This document shows, in pieces, positions 9,396 through 18,979 of a DNA stretch of 64,000 nt. The notes below the pieces were generated by a model. It was not told the origin of the DNA and did no database searches. It was given only the letters and a program-made list of their open reading frames with translations. The translations under genes were made by a program, and so were the position numbers. How positions within the stretch are numbered: the first letter of the stretch is position 1; the number at the start of each line of letters is the position of its first letter. Source of the stretch: Limnobacter parvus (GTDB lineage: Bacteria; Pseudomonadota; Gammaproteobacteria; Burkholderiales; Burkholderiaceae_B); the NCBI RefSeq assembly GCF_024623725.1, contig NZ_JANKHG010000001.1:1-64000 (forward strand), written 5' to 3'.

Positions 9396-9950
9396 TTAGG
9401 CGTATTGCGGAGCCAGTGCACCGTCTACGCCGCATTGAACCTGCTTGGACAAGTCGAGCAAGGCATTCTTGATTTCGGTCATTTTATGGCTGGGTTGATC
9501 CATGTAACGCACAATCTGATCAATCGCAGCGCACGCCAGTGCCATGTGCTCGCCAGTACAACGCTGCTTTAACCATTGCAACTGCCGGTGGGTAACAGGG
9601 CCATGACACAAACTGTTCAATGTGTGGTGCATGACTTGGAGCTGCACTTGGGCTTCCCGCCCTTTAACGTTGGAGACACCTGAAAAATGGTTATTGATTT
9701 CGTCAATGACCTGTGTGGCATCGCAAGGCAAAATCACAAACCGTTGAACCCCATTTTCACGCGCAGCCAGAATTGTCTGTCGGTCTGCACGACACACCAT
9801 CAAAGGGAAAAAATAAGGGCTGGTCAAACGTTCCAGAGCCTGTTCATTGTTTTCTACCCGCTCAATGATGCCACCGGGCCAGTGGGGCTGAACTGCCGCA
9901 CACCATTTGTCTTGAATTTCAGCATCGTTTCCCACCACGAGCATTCTCAT
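9396..9950 (-). CDS. hypothetical protein with receiver-like N-terminus, inside the trp operon
   Basis: About 184 residues. I do not recognise a named family. The first ~95 residues look like a degenerate response-regulator receiver fold: MRMLVVGNDAEIQDKW, then alternating hydrophobic strands (PLMVCRAD, RFVILPCD). The acidic pocket and phosphorylatable Asp pattern are not clearly present. The C-terminal part is helical with several Cys and His. ATG 9950 is preferred; a GTG at 9956 is in frame just upstream. It lies between trpE and trpG in the same orientation, with about 97 and 111 nt of flanking spacer, so it is probably co-transcribed with them. A regulatory role is possible but unproven. 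Confidence 0.65.
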   Translation of the reverse strand: MRMLVVGNDAEIQDKWCAAVQPHWPGGIIERVENNEQALERLTSPYFFPLMVCRADRQTILAARENGVQRFVILPCDATQVIDEINNHFSGVSNVKGREAQVQLQVMHHTLNSLCHGPVTHRQLQWLKQRCTGEHMALACAAIDQIVRYMDQPSHKMTEIKNALLDLSKQVQCGVDGALAPQYA

Positions 9951-10053
9951 TTTCACCCCACCCCATGCTTTTCGTCCAAGGTAGAGCGTAAAAAGAAGTG
10001 AGCCAGATGATAGCTACCCGGCTGGGGGAAAGGTCCGGTCAGGAAAAGCAGCG

Positions 10054-11559
10054 TTAAGAAAGCTCGCCGTCCAGCCCAGCCTGAACCAGTTCTGCAGCGC
10101 GCATCACAGCGCGAGCCTTGTTTTCAGTTTCAAGCCATTCGCTTTCAGCCACAGAATCGGCCACAACGCCAGCACCGGCCTGTACATACAGGGTTTGATC
10201 TTTGACCACGCCTGTGCGAATTGCGATGGCCACGTCCATGGTGCCGGTAAAACTAAGGTAGCCACAGGCACCGCCGTATACGCCGCGCTTGGTGGGCTCA
10301 AGCTCGTCAATAATTTCCATGGCGCGAACTTTGGGTGCACCGGAAAGCGTTCCCGCAGGGAAAGTGGCGCGAAGCACATCCATAGCGCCCATGCCCGGTT
10401 TCAAATCGCCCTGCACATTGCTGACAATATGCATGACATGGGAATACCGTTCGATGATCATTTTCTCGGTGACCTGCACCGAACCCACCTGCGCAATGCG
10501 ACCCACGTCGTTGCGGGCCAAGTCAATCAACATGACATGTTCGGCAATTTCCTTGGGGTCCGCCAACAATTCTTCGGCCAAAGCGACGTCTTCTTGCTGG
10601 GTTTTGCCGCGTGGGCGCGTGCCTGCGATTGGGCGCAAGGTGACCAAAGGGTCTTTGCCCTCGATTTGGTCTTGCCGCACCAGAATTTCCGGTGAAGAAC
10701 CCACCACTTGAAAGCTGCCGAAGTTGTAATAGAACAAATAAGGGGAAGGATTCAAGGAACGCAGTGCACGATAAAGCATGAGTGCGTCTTGCGTAAAGCG
10801 TTTGCTGAGCCGCTGGCCCAGCACCACCTGCATCACATCGCCAGCAGCAATGTATTCTTTCGATTTGGCCACCATGTCGAAGAAATACTCTTTGCTCATG
10901 CTGCGTTCGACCGTTGTGCTTTCACTGCTGCCTGAAACGGGAATTGCGATGGGCTGGCGAAGTTGAGCCATAAGCCGCTTGACTTCAGCCACGCCGTTTT
11001 CGTAGGCATCGGCTTGTGCGGGGTCGACAAACACGATTAGCTGAATGGTGCCTTGAATGTTGTCAACCACCGCCATGCGGTCGGTGAACATCAGCAGAAT
11101 ATCGGGAATTCCAAGGTCGTCGGCCTTGCGGCTGGCTTCCAAGCGGGGTTCCATGTACCGCACAGTGTCATAACCAAAATAACCAGCCAATCCACCGAAA
11201 AAACGGGGAGCGCCTTGCACCGGCGGCACCTTGAAACGCGCATGGTATTGCTCGATGAACTGCAGCGGGTCGCCGTTGAAGGTTTCCAGTGTTTCAAGCG
11301 TGCCATCAGCCTGCTGCTGTTGGACCACCACGGAATGCTCTACCACTTTGATGGTGATGCTGGAGGGCAAGCCTACGAAGGAGTAGCGGCCCGAGCGTTC
11401 TCCGCCTACCACCGATTCCAACAGAAATGTGTTCGGTTTGTTGGCCAGCTTGAAGTACACCGACAAGGGCGTATCAAGATCGGCATAGCAACGTGCAATC
11501 AAGGGAATACGGTTAAAGCCCTGCGCCGCGAATTGGTCAAATTCAAGTTGTGAAATCAT
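10054..11559 (-). CDS. trpE: anthranilate synthase component I
   Basis: A 501-residue chorismate-utilising enzyme that forms anthranilate with ammonia from TrpG. The tryptophan feedback site LLES is visible in [19 protein letters not shown] near residue 47. The catalytic core has [14 protein letters not shown] around 240, [10 protein letters not shown] near 315, DLARNDVGR near 350, and [20 protein letters not shown] near 405. Full length with no fusion. Its start overlaps the gph stop as ATGA, showing translational coupling. The feedback motif implies allosteric inhibition by tryptophan. Confidence 0.97.
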   Translation of the reverse strand: MISQLEFDQFAAQGFNRIPLIARCYADLDTPLSVYFKLANKPNTFLLESVVGGERSGRYSFVGLPSSITIKVVEHSVVVQQQQADGTLETLETFNGDPLQFIEQYHARFKVPPVQGAPRFFGGLAGYFGYDTVRYMEPRLEASRKADDLGIPDILLMFTDRMAVVDNIQGTIQLIVFVDPAQADAYENGVAEVKRLMAQLRQPIAIPVSGSSESTTVERSMSKEYFFDMVAKSKEYIAAGDVMQVVLGQRLSKRFTQDALMLYRALRSLNPSPYLFYYNFGSFQVVGSSPEILVRQDQIEGKDPLVTLRPIAGTRPRGKTQQEDVALAEELLADPKEIAEHVMLIDLARNDVGRIAQVGSVQVTEKMIIERYSHVMHIVSNVQGDLKPGMGAMDVLRATFPAGTLSGAPKVRAMEIIDELEPTKRGVYGGACGYLSFTGTMDVAIAIRTGVVKDQTLYVQAGAGVVADSVAESEWLETENKARAVMRAAELVQAGLDGELS

Positions 11560-12236
11560 GGTGTAACCCGTGTGCCCAAAAGGCGTTGTGCCGCTTCTTC
11601 GATCGTGTTCACAATGCCATCACATGGCGTGTCGTGAACGGATCGCCCTTCGTTGTAACCATAGGGCAAAAGCCAACATTCCACGCCTGCGGCGTTGGCC
11701 GCCAAGGCATCGTTCACCGAATCGCCGATCATCAAGGCCTGTGAAGGATCAACCCCCAGAAGCTTACAGGCGTGGGTCACAGGCATGGGATCGGGTTTTT
11801 TCACAGGGCAGGTGTCGCCACCCACCATGACTTCAAAATAATGGGCAATGCCTGTGCGTTCAAGCAGGGGCCTGGTGAAACGTTCAGGCTTGTTGGTGAC
11901 CACGGCCAGTTTGTAACCTGCATTTTTAAGCAGTTCCAGCCCCTCTTTCACACCCGGATAAAAAACCGAGTGATTGCCGTTGATGTGGGTGTAATGGTTT
12001 TGCCAGTTGGCCATGGCCTGCGCATACAGTTCAGGCGATGCTTTTTCCGTCATGCTGCCTGTCAGGCTGCGATTCACCAAATTTTCAGCGCCCTTGCCCA
12101 CATACACGGCCACGGTTTCCTCAGGCAACACCGGTTTGCCCAAATCAACCAGCATGGCATTCACCGCAGCGGCCAAATCGGGCACTGTGTGCAACAAAGT
12201 GCCATCAAGGTCGAACAATACTGCTTGCTTGGTCAT
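11556..12236 (-). CDS. gph: phosphoglycolate phosphatase
   Basis: A 226-residue HAD-superfamily hydrolase that removes phosphate from 2-phosphoglycolate. HAD motif I is [11 protein letters not shown] at residues 8-18 with the nucleophile Asp; motif II is VVTNKPERF near 117; motifs III/IV are KKPDPMPV and [16 protein letters not shown] near 170. Length and order fit Gph. It lies between rpe and trpE, the classic betaproteobacterial rpe-gph-trpE arrangement, and overlaps the trpE start by 4 nt. Other small HAD substrates cannot be excluded. Confidence 0.92.
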   Translation of the reverse strand: MTKQAVLFDLDGTLLHTVPDLAAAVNAMLVDLGKPVLPEETVAVYVGKGAENLVNRSLTGSMTEKASPELYAQAMANWQNHYTHINGNHSVFYPGVKEGLELLKNAGYKLAVVTNKPERFTRPLLERTGIAHYFEVMVGGDTCPVKKPDPMPVTHACKLLGVDPSQALMIGDSVNDALAANAAGVECWLLPYGYNEGRSVHDTPCDGIVNTIEEAAQRLLGTRVTP

Positions 12237-12251
12237 GATGCTTGGTCTCGC

Positions 12252-12932
12252 TTATCGGGTGGTTGCCAGCTCAGCACGCATTTGGTCGATCACGGCTTTG
12301 TAATCGGGTTTGCCGAAAATTGCAGAACCCGCAACAAATGTATCGGCACCGGCCCGTGCAATTTGCGCAATGTTGTCGGGCTTCACACCACCATCCACTT
12401 CCAGGCGAATATTCTGGCCACCATTGGCCACGTGGGCATCAATTCGCTTGCGCAGATCGGCAAGCTTCACCAAAGCTTGGGGAATGAAACTTTGCCCACC
12501 AAAACCTGGGTTGACAGACATCACGAGAATTAGGTCGAGCTTGTCCATCACATTGTCGATCCATGAAATTGGCGTGGCCGGGTTCAGCACAATGCCAGCC
12601 TGGCAACCTGAATCGCGGATCAGGCCCAAAGTACGGTCCAAGTGATCGGTGCCCTCGGGGTGCACGCTAATCACATTGGCTCCTGCTTTGGCGAAATCGG
12701 GAATAATCCGATCGACTGGGCGCACCATCAAATGCACGTCAATCACCGCGTCGGTGTGTGGCCGCAAAGCCTCGCACACCAGCGGACCAATGGTCAGATT
12801 GGGCACGTAATGGTTGTCCATCACATCGAAATGCACCCAATCTGCGCCCGCCGCAATGACGTTCTTCACTTCCTCGCCCAAGCGGGCAAAATCGGCAGAA
12901 AGAATACTGGGGGCAATTAAGAACGGGTTCAT
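12252..12932 (-). CDS. rpe: ribulose-phosphate 3-epimerase
   Basis: A 226-residue TIM-barrel enzyme that interconverts ribulose 5-phosphate and xylulose 5-phosphate. Visible motifs are [16 protein letters not shown] at the start, [17 protein letters not shown] around residue 34 with metal ligands, [10 protein letters not shown] near 140 and [10 protein letters not shown] near 180. It is the first gene of the rpe-gph-trp operon, so the operon promoter probably lies in the 150-bp gap toward the divergent apaG. Confidence 0.97.
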   Translation of the reverse strand: MNPFLIAPSILSADFARLGEEVKNVIAAGADWVHFDVMDNHYVPNLTIGPLVCEALRPHTDAVIDVHLMVRPVDRIIPDFAKAGANVISVHPEGTDHLDRTLGLIRDSGCQAGIVLNPATPISWIDNVMDKLDLILVMSVNPGFGGQSFIPQALVKLADLRKRIDAHVANGGQNIRLEVDGGVKPDNIAQIARAGADTFVAGSAIFGKPDYKAVIDQMRAELATTR

Positions 12933-13082
12933 GGCAAGCCTTCAATGAAGAATTCAGAGTCAACCCCAGAGTTTAAACGAAGTTGGCTTGTGCAGATGTT
13001 CCTGAAAGCGGCTTCGGATTTGTGAAATCAGGGGTTTGAAGTCATACTTGATCGCTAGAACCACACTTACAAGTCATGCAGC

Positions 13083-13466
13083 ATGAGCAGCCCTTCGCCG
13101 TATCAGTTTGAAGTTAAAGTAAGCACCCAATTTCTGGACGAACAAAGCGACAAGGAAAAAGGCCCTTACGTGTTTGCCTACACCATTGAAATTGAAAATG
13201 TGGGGGAGCGTGCGGCTCAGCTGCTAAGCCGGCACTGGTTCATCACCGATGCACACAATATCGTGCAAGAAGTGAAGGGCGATGGCGTGGTGGGTGAACA
13301 GCCCACCCTTAGGCCCGGTGAACGTTTTGAGTACACCAGCGGTTGCCCATTGCCTACGCCGGTGGGCACCATGAAAGGTATTTATACTTTTGTGGGCGAT
13401 GGTGGCGAGCAGTTTGATGTGCCTGTGCCTGAGTTTCTACTGTCTATGCCACGCGTGTTGCATTAA
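13083..13466 (+). CDS. apaG: Co2+/Mg2+ efflux protein ApaG
   Basis: A 127-residue single-domain protein with the fibronectin-III-like ApaG fold. Characteristic segments are FAYTIEIENVGERAAQLLSRHW, VKGDGVVGEQPTLRPGE and FEYTSGCPLPTPVGTMKG, covering nearly the whole length. The family is linked genetically to divalent cation handling, but its mechanism is unsettled. It is divergent from rpe, and its stop codon overlaps the stop of the small minus-strand gene ending at 13463. Confidence 0.95.
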   Translation: MSSPSPYQFEVKVSTQFLDEQSDKEKGPYVFAYTIEIENVGERAAQLLSRHWFITDAHNIVQEVKGDGVVGEQPTLRPGERFEYTSGCPLPTPVGTMKGIYTFVGDGGEQFDVPVPEFLLSMPRVLH

Positions 13467-13621
13467 CTTCTGGTTGAATCGTCCTTGGTTTCCGTTTTTT
13501 CTACGGCCGCTTCATCGTCTGTTTTCTTCACAGGATGATCGACCCGCGCCCGCAAAGTCCACCACATGATAAATATGATCAGGCTTAAAGCCAAAACCAT
13601 TTCCGCAATGAGTAACCACAT
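13463..13621 (-). CDS. small single-pass membrane protein, hypothetical
   Basis: A 52-residue frame starting MWLLIAEMVLALSL, with one transmembrane helix over residues 2-21, then a basic stretch (LRARVDHPVKK) and an acidic, Lys/Glu/Asp-rich tail. This is the layout of many real small inner-membrane proteins. GGAGTGG lies about 9 nt before the ATG on the minus strand. Its start codon shares a CATG with the proposed mltA start on the other strand, so the two genes are divergent with overlapping starts. A longer frame continuing upstream to 13996 is antisense to mltA and is not credible. No named family recognised. Confidence 0.5.
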   Translation of the reverse strand: MWLLIAEMVLALSLIIFIMWWTLRARVDHPVKKTDDEAAVEKTETKDDSTRS

Positions 13622-14864
13622 GTTTAATCCACTCCGCTGTTTCTGGCCCAGCACTGTGCTGGCTGGCCTTATTTTATCTGGATGCGCTTCTACTCCGACC
13701 GCAAAACCCGTCGATTGTTCATGCCCTGCTGTTGAAAAACCCGCAACAGTCGACAAAAAAGACGAAAAACCCGTACTTCCTTTGTTTGTTAAGTCAGACT
13801 TTTCGAAATTGCCAGGCTGGGGAACCACCGACCACAAGGTATTTCTGGAGGCATTTGCTGAGCAGTGTTCGGCCAACGGAAATGCACTGGCCAAACGCAA
13901 GGCGACCCCCAGCGGCTTGTTGGATGCATGCCGAAAAGCCCGCCAGAACATGACTGGCAATGCCTTGTTGCCCGCGCAAATCTGGATGGAAGCCAACTTT
14001 GATGTGTGGCAGCTTCAGCAGGAAGACGGCAAAAAGGAAGGCTTGTTGACTGGCTATTTCGAGCCCATGTTGAAGGGATCGCGCACCGCACAGGGCCCTT
14101 ACAGCAATCCGCTGTATGGTGTACCGGACGACTTGATCACGGTGAAGCTCGATACGATTTACCCAGAACTGAAAGGAAAGCGACTGCGTGGTCGCCTGCA
14201 AGGCGATACGCTGGTGCCTTTTTTTGACCGGGCTGAGTGGGAGCGCCTTGGGCCCGACCGTGAAAAGCCGATTGTTTGGGTGAACGACAAACTGGACGCC
14301 TTTTTGCTGCAGGTTCAAGGCTCGGGGCGAGTCACTCTTCAAGATGGCACTGTAATTCGCTTGAGTTACGCAGAGCAAAATGGCCACCCTTACAAATCAA
14401 TTGGCAAAGTGTTGGTTGACCGTGGCGAATTAACGGCTGCGCAAACCACCATACCTGGAATACGCAATTGGGCCAAAGCAAATCCGGGCAAGCTGGATGA
14501 TTTGTTGAACGCAAACCCAAGCGTGGTGTTTTTTAAAGAAAACAAAGTATTGCGCCCGCAAGAAGGGCCTGTGGGTGCCATGGGTGTGCCCTTGACAGGT
14601 GGGATCAGCCTGGCCATTGACCGGGAAAAGATTCCATACGGTAGCCCGATGTGGATTGAATCAAGCAACCCGGTGAACAATTCTGCAATTGCACATGGGG
14701 TATTGGCACAAGACACCGGCGGTGCGATTCGCGGCCGGGTACGTGCAGACTACTTTTGGGGTACGGGCGAAGCCGCAGGCGAAGCGGCCGGCCTGACCCG
14801 CCAACCGCTAAAGATGTGGTTGATTTGGCCCAAGGGCGCGCCCCTGCCCGAGAGCGGAAGCTGA
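13620..14864 (+). CDS. mltA: membrane-bound lytic murein transglycosylase A
   Basis: About 414 residues. The lipoprotein signal MFNPLRCFW...LILSGCAS has a clear lipobox (LSGC), so I place the start at ATG 13620; upstream in-frame ATGs at 13566 and 13608 would lengthen the signal unnaturally. The MltA beta-barrel domain includes GLLTGYFEPMLKGS and LQVQGSGRV. The 3D domain near the C-terminus (LAQDTGGAIRGRVRADYFWG) holds the catalytic Asp. It cleaves peptidoglycan to 1,6-anhydromuropeptides at the outer membrane. Converges on dsbC. Confidence 0.94.
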   Translation: MFNPLRCFWPSTVLAGLILSGCASTPTAKPVDCSCPAVEKPATVDKKDEKPVLPLFVKSDFSKLPGWGTTDHKVFLEAFAEQCSANGNALAKRKATPSGLLDACRKARQNMTGNALLPAQIWMEANFDVWQLQQEDGKKEGLLTGYFEPMLKGSRTAQGPYSNPLYGVPDDLITVKLDTIYPELKGKRLRGRLQGDTLVPFFDRAEWERLGPDREKPIVWVNDKLDAFLLQVQGSGRVTLQDGTVIRLSYAEQNGHPYKSIGKVLVDRGELTAAQTTIPGIRNWAKANPGKLDDLLNANPSVVFFKENKVLRPQEGPVGAMGVPLTGGISLAIDREKIPYGSPMWIESSNPVNNSAIAHGVLAQDTGGAIRGRVRADYFWGTGEAAGEAAGLTRQPLKMWLIWPKGAPLPESGS

Positions 14865-14883
14865 AGCCCAACGAGCCAATAAT

Positions 14884-15663
14884 TTAATTGGAACGAGCCG
14901 CCGCAGCGATTCGGCGGTTCAAATCAGAAGCAGCCACTGCGCCGCTAACGCGTGTTCCGTCTTGGAAAAACACGGTGGGCGTACCCGCTACACCCATGCT
15001 GCGGCCAAGATTAACCAAGGCGTCGATGGGTGGGTTGCAATTGCCAGTGCCTGTTGGCGATTGGTCTTTCAACATCCAGTCGTCCCACATTTTTGCCTTG
15101 TCAGTGGCGCACATCACCTTTTGGGCTTTGTCGACTGAGTCTTTGCCGAGCACAGGGTATACATAGGTGTACACAGTGGTGTCTTGCAACTTGACCAGGG
15201 TTTCTTTGCGGAAACGTTTGCAGTAACCACAATTTGGATCTTCAAATACAGCGATTTTCCGGCTGCCAGTGCCATAGACCGACTTCAACGCCAATCCCAA
15301 TGGCAGGTCTTTCTCAAAATTGATCGCATTGAGTTTGTCTAGACGGGCCTCGGTGATATTCACCATGGATTTGCTTTCCAGCAACTCGCCAAGAATCAGA
15401 TGGCTACCACTTGCGTTGGTGTAAATAATTTTTTTTGTACCGTTGTGATTGACAACCACTTCAAACAGGCCCGACACGAAGGGAATGTCGGTGACCGACA
15501 TTACTTTTACACCAGACGCCCCCAACGACTCGTTGACTGCAGCGGTGATTCGCTCCACCTCGGTTTTACTGGCAGCCGCGTAAGCACCAAAAGACAACAC
15601 GGCCAGAGACAACAATGCAGCGGCTGCGCGCTTGGGCATGAACGTGGATAAATTGAATTTCAT
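14884..15663 (-). CDS. dsbC: thiol:disulfide interchange protein DsbC
   Basis: A 259-residue periplasmic disulfide isomerase. A signal peptide covers about residues 1-30 (ending GAYAAA). The N-terminal dimerisation domain contains VKVMSVTDIPFVSGLFEV, and the thioredoxin-fold domain has the active site CGYC in DPNCGYCKRF near 145 and the cis-Pro loop GTPTVFF near 232. A further Cys pair (KVMCAT and GNC) matches the structural disulfide of DsbC. It is downstream of, and convergent with, mltA. Confidence 0.94.
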   Translation of the reverse strand: MKFNLSTFMPKRAAAALLSLAVLSFGAYAAASKTEVERITAAVNESLGASGVKVMSVTDIPFVSGLFEVVVNHNGTKKIIYTNASGSHLILGELLESKSMVNITEARLDKLNAINFEKDLPLGLALKSVYGTGSRKIAVFEDPNCGYCKRFRKETLVKLQDTTVYTYVYPVLGKDSVDKAQKVMCATDKAKMWDDWMLKDQSPTGTGNCNPPIDALVNLGRSMGVAGTPTVFFQDGTRVSGAVAASDLNRRIAAAARSN

Positions 15664-15748
15664 AAGCCTGCTTGAATTAAAAGGATTGAATTTTAGTTAA
15701 GACACATGCGAAAGCAATTTGTTCATTGCTTCAGCGTACGCGGTTTAA

Positions 15749-16984
15749 TTAGCGCATGGCTTGTTGGGACAACCAACGCTTTAACATGGGCAATTGGTTG
15801 ACAAGTCGCATGCCTTTGTTTCGCGCCCAAGCTGCGCCGGGCAAATCCAGTCGGAACAAGGTGTGCAAACCATCCGTCAAAAAATGCACAGGAGTACAGG
15901 CCGCTTTGCGACGTCGCTCCCAGGCTTGCCACAACTGCTCGTCGGCCAGGCCCAGGCGCTGCACGGCCAACAGTCGCTTGCGCGAGGTTAACAGATTGGC
16001 CAATTCCGCTGCATCTTCCAGACCAAGGTTTAAGCCCTGACCGGCCAACGGATGGATAACATGCGCGGCATCGCCCATCAACACGACACCATTGTCGAAC
16101 CACACTGGCGCCACACCGTGCTTCAAGGTAAATGCATAGGTTTTGCCCACGGGAACGAGGTCGCCATAAAAACTGTGCACGGCAGCACCGGAAAAGGCCT
16201 TGACCTTCTCAACCATTTCTACAGGGTTGGCTTGCATCAACGCCTGCGACTGCGACAAGGGCATGGACCACACCATGGACACATGTGGTCCCGGCAGGGG
16301 CAGCATGGCCAAAATCGAATCGCCACTGAACCACTGCCGCGCAGTACCGTGGTGCGGCTTTTCAATCGCGAAGGTAGTCACCACGCCTTCCGCACTGTAA
16401 TCGTCGATTGAGAAGTCAAGCCCTGCCTGCTTTCGGGTTTGGCTTTGTGCACCGTCTGCAGCAATCAACAAAGGCACACGAACCGTTTTCAGGTTGGTGA
16501 CCACGGCCCAACCTTCTTTCTCGCGCGAAAGGCCTTCCACACGGGCATCAAGCCAGTCAATTCCGGGCTGGTAGCGCATGGCAGCAAACAACACATCGAA
16601 CAAACAACTTTGCTCAATAATCCAGGTTAAATAATCGACACCGGTGTCGCTGGCGTTGAAACGCAAATACCCTTGCGCATCTCCAACCGAATCGCCCCAC
16701 ACTTGCATTTCGGAAACTGCTTGCACCTTTTCGCTGGGAATGTTGTCCCACACACGAAGACGGTCAAGCACGCGTTGGCTGCGATGTGAAAGGGCAAACA
16801 CCCGGGGGTCGAAGCGCTGACTGGCATCGGGCTGAAACTGCGGTGGGCGCGCGCCCACCACCAACACTTTGAACCCCGAGCTGGCCAGCACCAAAGCCGC
16901 CACCAAGCCAACCACGCCACAACCTATGACGGCCACATCGTGTGCTGACTCATTTGGGTTTGACGAAATCGATGTATTGCTCAT
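15749..16984 (-). CDS. UbiH/UbiF/COQ6-family FAD-dependent hydroxylase
   Basis: A 411-residue flavoprotein monooxygenase. Visible are the N-terminal Rossmann motif VIGCGVVGLVAALVLASSG, the mid-region LLIAADGAQSQTRKQAG, and the second FAD motif GDAAHVIHPLAGQGLNLGLEDAAEL. These define the ubiquinone-biosynthesis hydroxylase group. Which ring position it hydroxylates (UbiH, UbiI, UbiF or UbiM type) cannot be decided by reading. It lies upstream of dsbC with an 85-nt gap, and tRNA-Phe is on the opposite side. Confidence 0.9.
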   Translation of the reverse strand: MSNTSISSNPNESAHDVAVIGCGVVGLVAALVLASSGFKVLVVGARPPQFQPDASQRFDPRVFALSHRSQRVLDRLRVWDNIPSEKVQAVSEMQVWGDSVGDAQGYLRFNASDTGVDYLTWIIEQSCLFDVLFAAMRYQPGIDWLDARVEGLSREKEGWAVVTNLKTVRVPLLIAADGAQSQTRKQAGLDFSIDDYSAEGVVTTFAIEKPHHGTARQWFSGDSILAMLPLPGPHVSMVWSMPLSQSQALMQANPVEMVEKVKAFSGAAVHSFYGDLVPVGKTYAFTLKHGVAPVWFDNGVVLMGDAAHVIHPLAGQGLNLGLEDAAELANLLTSRKRLLAVQRLGLADEQLWQAWERRRKAACTPVHFLTDGLHTLFRLDLPGAAWARNKGMRLVNQLPMLKRWLSQQAMR

Positions 16985-17123
16985 TGGTCTTCTCGATGGC
17001 TTTTCAGCAAGGACATTCTGGAATATTGATCATGCTACCGCGATTTTGCATTTCTTGTTTGCGCAACGCGAAAGTTTCGGATAAACTTGCGGGCTTCGGT
17101 GGTGAAGACCACTGAAAACGCGT

Positions 17124-17199
17124 GGCCGAGTAGCTCAGTCGGTAGAGCAGAGGATTGAAAATCCTTGTGTCGGCAGTTCGATTCTGTCCTCGGCCACCA
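17124..17199 (+). tRNA. tRNA-Phe (anticodon GAA)
   Basis: A 76-nt cloverleaf. The acceptor stem GGCCGAG pairs with CTCGGCC and is followed by A and an encoded CCA. The D arm is GCTC...GAGC, the anticodon arm GAGGA-TTGAAAA-TCCTT carries GAA, and the T arm has TTCGATT. All stems pair with at most G-T wobble. Confidence 0.98.
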
Positions 17200-17373
17200 C
17201 CCCTCCAAATTGCGTTACCCGTCTGCTTCAGGCTGTAACTTCAAATCTGCATCCCCCGACGAAAATTTTGTTTTGTTTTGCAAAATTGCACTCACCTGTA
17301 ATAATGGGTGCATTAGAACAAAAACACCCTTGGTTTGCTGTCTACTTCACTTCAACTTAAATCCCGAAATTTG

Positions 17374-18498
17374 ATGCGCATGCTGCTTTCGGCGGCCGTG
17401 GCGCTCGTTTGCGGACATTCTCACGCTGTCGACTACTCACTCAGCGGCTTTGGCACAATTCAATACACCCAAGGTGCCAACGAACAAAATTACCTTCGCT
17501 TCATCAACGAGGATGGCACGTTCAAGGTCAACTCAATTATTGGCGGGCAGCTTGATGTTCAACTGAACGACGAGTTCAGCGCCACTGTTCAATATGTGAT
17601 TGCCCCAAAACAGCGGCGCGACGAAGGCGTGGATCTGGACAACCGCTGGGCCTTCATCAAATACAAGCCGAATGACAACTGGCACTTCAAGCTGGGGCGC
17701 CAGCGCCTGAATCTGTACCTTGACTCCGAGAACCTTGATGTTGGGCATACGTACATCCCTGCCAACCTGAACCCGGAGGTGTACTACAACGCCGGGGTGC
17801 TGGCTGCCGACGGCTTTTCAGCCAACTACAATTTTGAAGATGCAGCGGGGCGGTACTGGGGCGTGCAGGCGATTGCGGGCAAGCAAGACATTGTTCAACG
17901 GCTGCGCGGTTTTCAAAATGATTTTCCAGAAAATTCATTCGACATAGCCGGCTTGGTGCTGGGCGTTGAAGGCAGTAACTACAGGCTTCACCTGGCGCAC
18001 CATGATGTGCGTTTCAGCAGGGAAATTACCCAGTTTCGGGGAATTCCGGTTACCGAAGGCGTTGCCGGTGGTACCGGGCGCCTGACCAACTTGGGCGCCG
18101 AATACCGATGGCCACTGTACACACTGCGCGGGGAGATCACCCAAACTGAACTGATGACAGCGGCCAGCGGTGTTGTGGGATTCCCCCCGCCTGTCGGCCC
18201 TATGCGGCGAACTGTTGAAGATCCCAAATTTGAGGAACACGGTGCGAACCTGCTTCTAATTAGAAAAGTGTTTGAGCAACACGCGGTGTATGGCAGCTAT
18301 GGACGTTTTATTTCGCAATTTGATGATCAGTATTCTTTCGCGATTGGCGGCAAGTACAACTTAAGCCGGTCTGACTCAATCAAAGTCGAATTGCACCATG
18401 TTGTCGAGAAAAGTAACCGCCTGCAGCTTTCCGACAATCCAGTTCCCAACACCACATTCAATTTTCTGAGTGTGTCTTACAACTGGGTGTGGGAATGA
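17374..18498 (+). CDS. outer-membrane porin-like beta-barrel protein
   Basis: About 374 residues. The signal peptide is MRMLLSAAVALVCGHSHA followed by a mature start VDYSLSGFG. I chose ATG 17374 because it gives a clean n-region; an in-frame TTG at 17335 is also possible. The body is made of alternating amphipathic strands (for example WAFIKYKPNDNWHFKLGRQR) and ends in a Trp/aromatic-rich C-terminal strand (LSVSYNWVWE), as expected for a BAM-assembled barrel. No specific porin family can be named with certainty. Its stop overlaps the next gene's ATG as ATGA, so the two products probably work together. Confidence 0.8.
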   Translation: MRMLLSAAVALVCGHSHAVDYSLSGFGTIQYTQGANEQNYLRFINEDGTFKVNSIIGGQLDVQLNDEFSATVQYVIAPKQRRDEGVDLDNRWAFIKYKPNDNWHFKLGRQRLNLYLDSENLDVGHTYIPANLNPEVYYNAGVLAADGFSANYNFEDAAGRYWGVQAIAGKQDIVQRLRGFQNDFPENSFDIAGLVLGVEGSNYRLHLAHHDVRFSREITQFRGIPVTEGVAGGTGRLTNLGAEYRWPLYTLRGEITQTELMTAASGVVGFPPPVGPMRRTVEDPKFEEHGANLLLIRKVFEQHAVYGSYGRFISQFDDQYSFAIGGKYNLSRSDSIKVELHHVVEKSNRLQLSDNPVPNTTFNFLSVSYNWVWE

Positions 18499-18953
18499 TT
18501 GCCCGCACCTTGTTCAAATCCGCCCTGCTTTTCAGCACTTTGCTGTTGCTGGGTGTCAGTGGACGAGCCGCGTCTTCGGATGTCATTTTGGTCACAGCAG
18601 CCCAAAACCCGATTGACGAACTTGATGCGAGGGAAGTGAATAGTTTGTACAAAGGTCGCTTGACGACCATCAAAGGGATTCCCCTAAAACCCCTGAATGC
18701 GCCGCCTGGCAGCATTCACAGAACCAAATTCTTGGCTCAAATTTTGAAACTCGATGAATCGGGTTACACGGGATATTGGCATGTGCGCCGCTACTCTGGC
18801 CAAGGCACACCACCCGCCGAAATCAGTGATGAAAAAGAATTGTTCGAAACTTTAAGGCTGCAACCTGATCGTGTTGGCTACCTTTGGACACCCGCTGGAA
18901 AAGAAATAAAACTGCCTGAAGGCCTGAAAATTATTCGATTGAAAGAAAAGTAA
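18495..18953 (+). CDS. small periplasmic substrate-binding-like protein (PstS-like fold)
   Basis: About 152 residues with a signal peptide (MIARTLFKSALLFSTLLLL, cleavage after RAA). The mature part, with VILVTAAQNPIDELDAREVNSLYKG and YWHVRRYSGQGTPP, resembles short PstS-like periplasmic proteins that carry only part of the binding-protein fold. The ligand is unknown. The ATG overlaps the porin stop codon (ATGA), indicating coupling; a GTG two codons upstream is an alternative start. A strong terminator follows. Confidence 0.75.
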   Translation: MIARTLFKSALLFSTLLLLGVSGRAASSDVILVTAAQNPIDELDAREVNSLYKGRLTTIKGIPLKPLNAPPGSIHRTKFLAQILKLDESGYTGYWHVRRYSGQGTPPAEISDEKELFETLRLQPDRVGYLWTPAGKEIKLPEGLKIIRLKEK

Positions 18954-18979
18954 AAGCCCGCGACTGCGGGCTTTTTTTA
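18952..18979. terminator. bidirectional Rho-independent terminator
   Basis: The stem GCCCGC/GCGGGC with loop GACT at 18956-18971 is followed by seven T on the plus strand and preceded by AAAA (a short U-tract for the minus strand). It serves the plus-strand porin/binding-protein pair and probably also the minus-strand DUF1145 gene ending at 18977. Confidence 0.85.

Noticed and set aside
13463-13996. 177-residue minus-strand frame extending the small membrane protein
   Set aside because: Residues before the MWLLIAEM start are antisense to mltA and look like a frame shadow; only the 52-residue C-terminal part is plausible.
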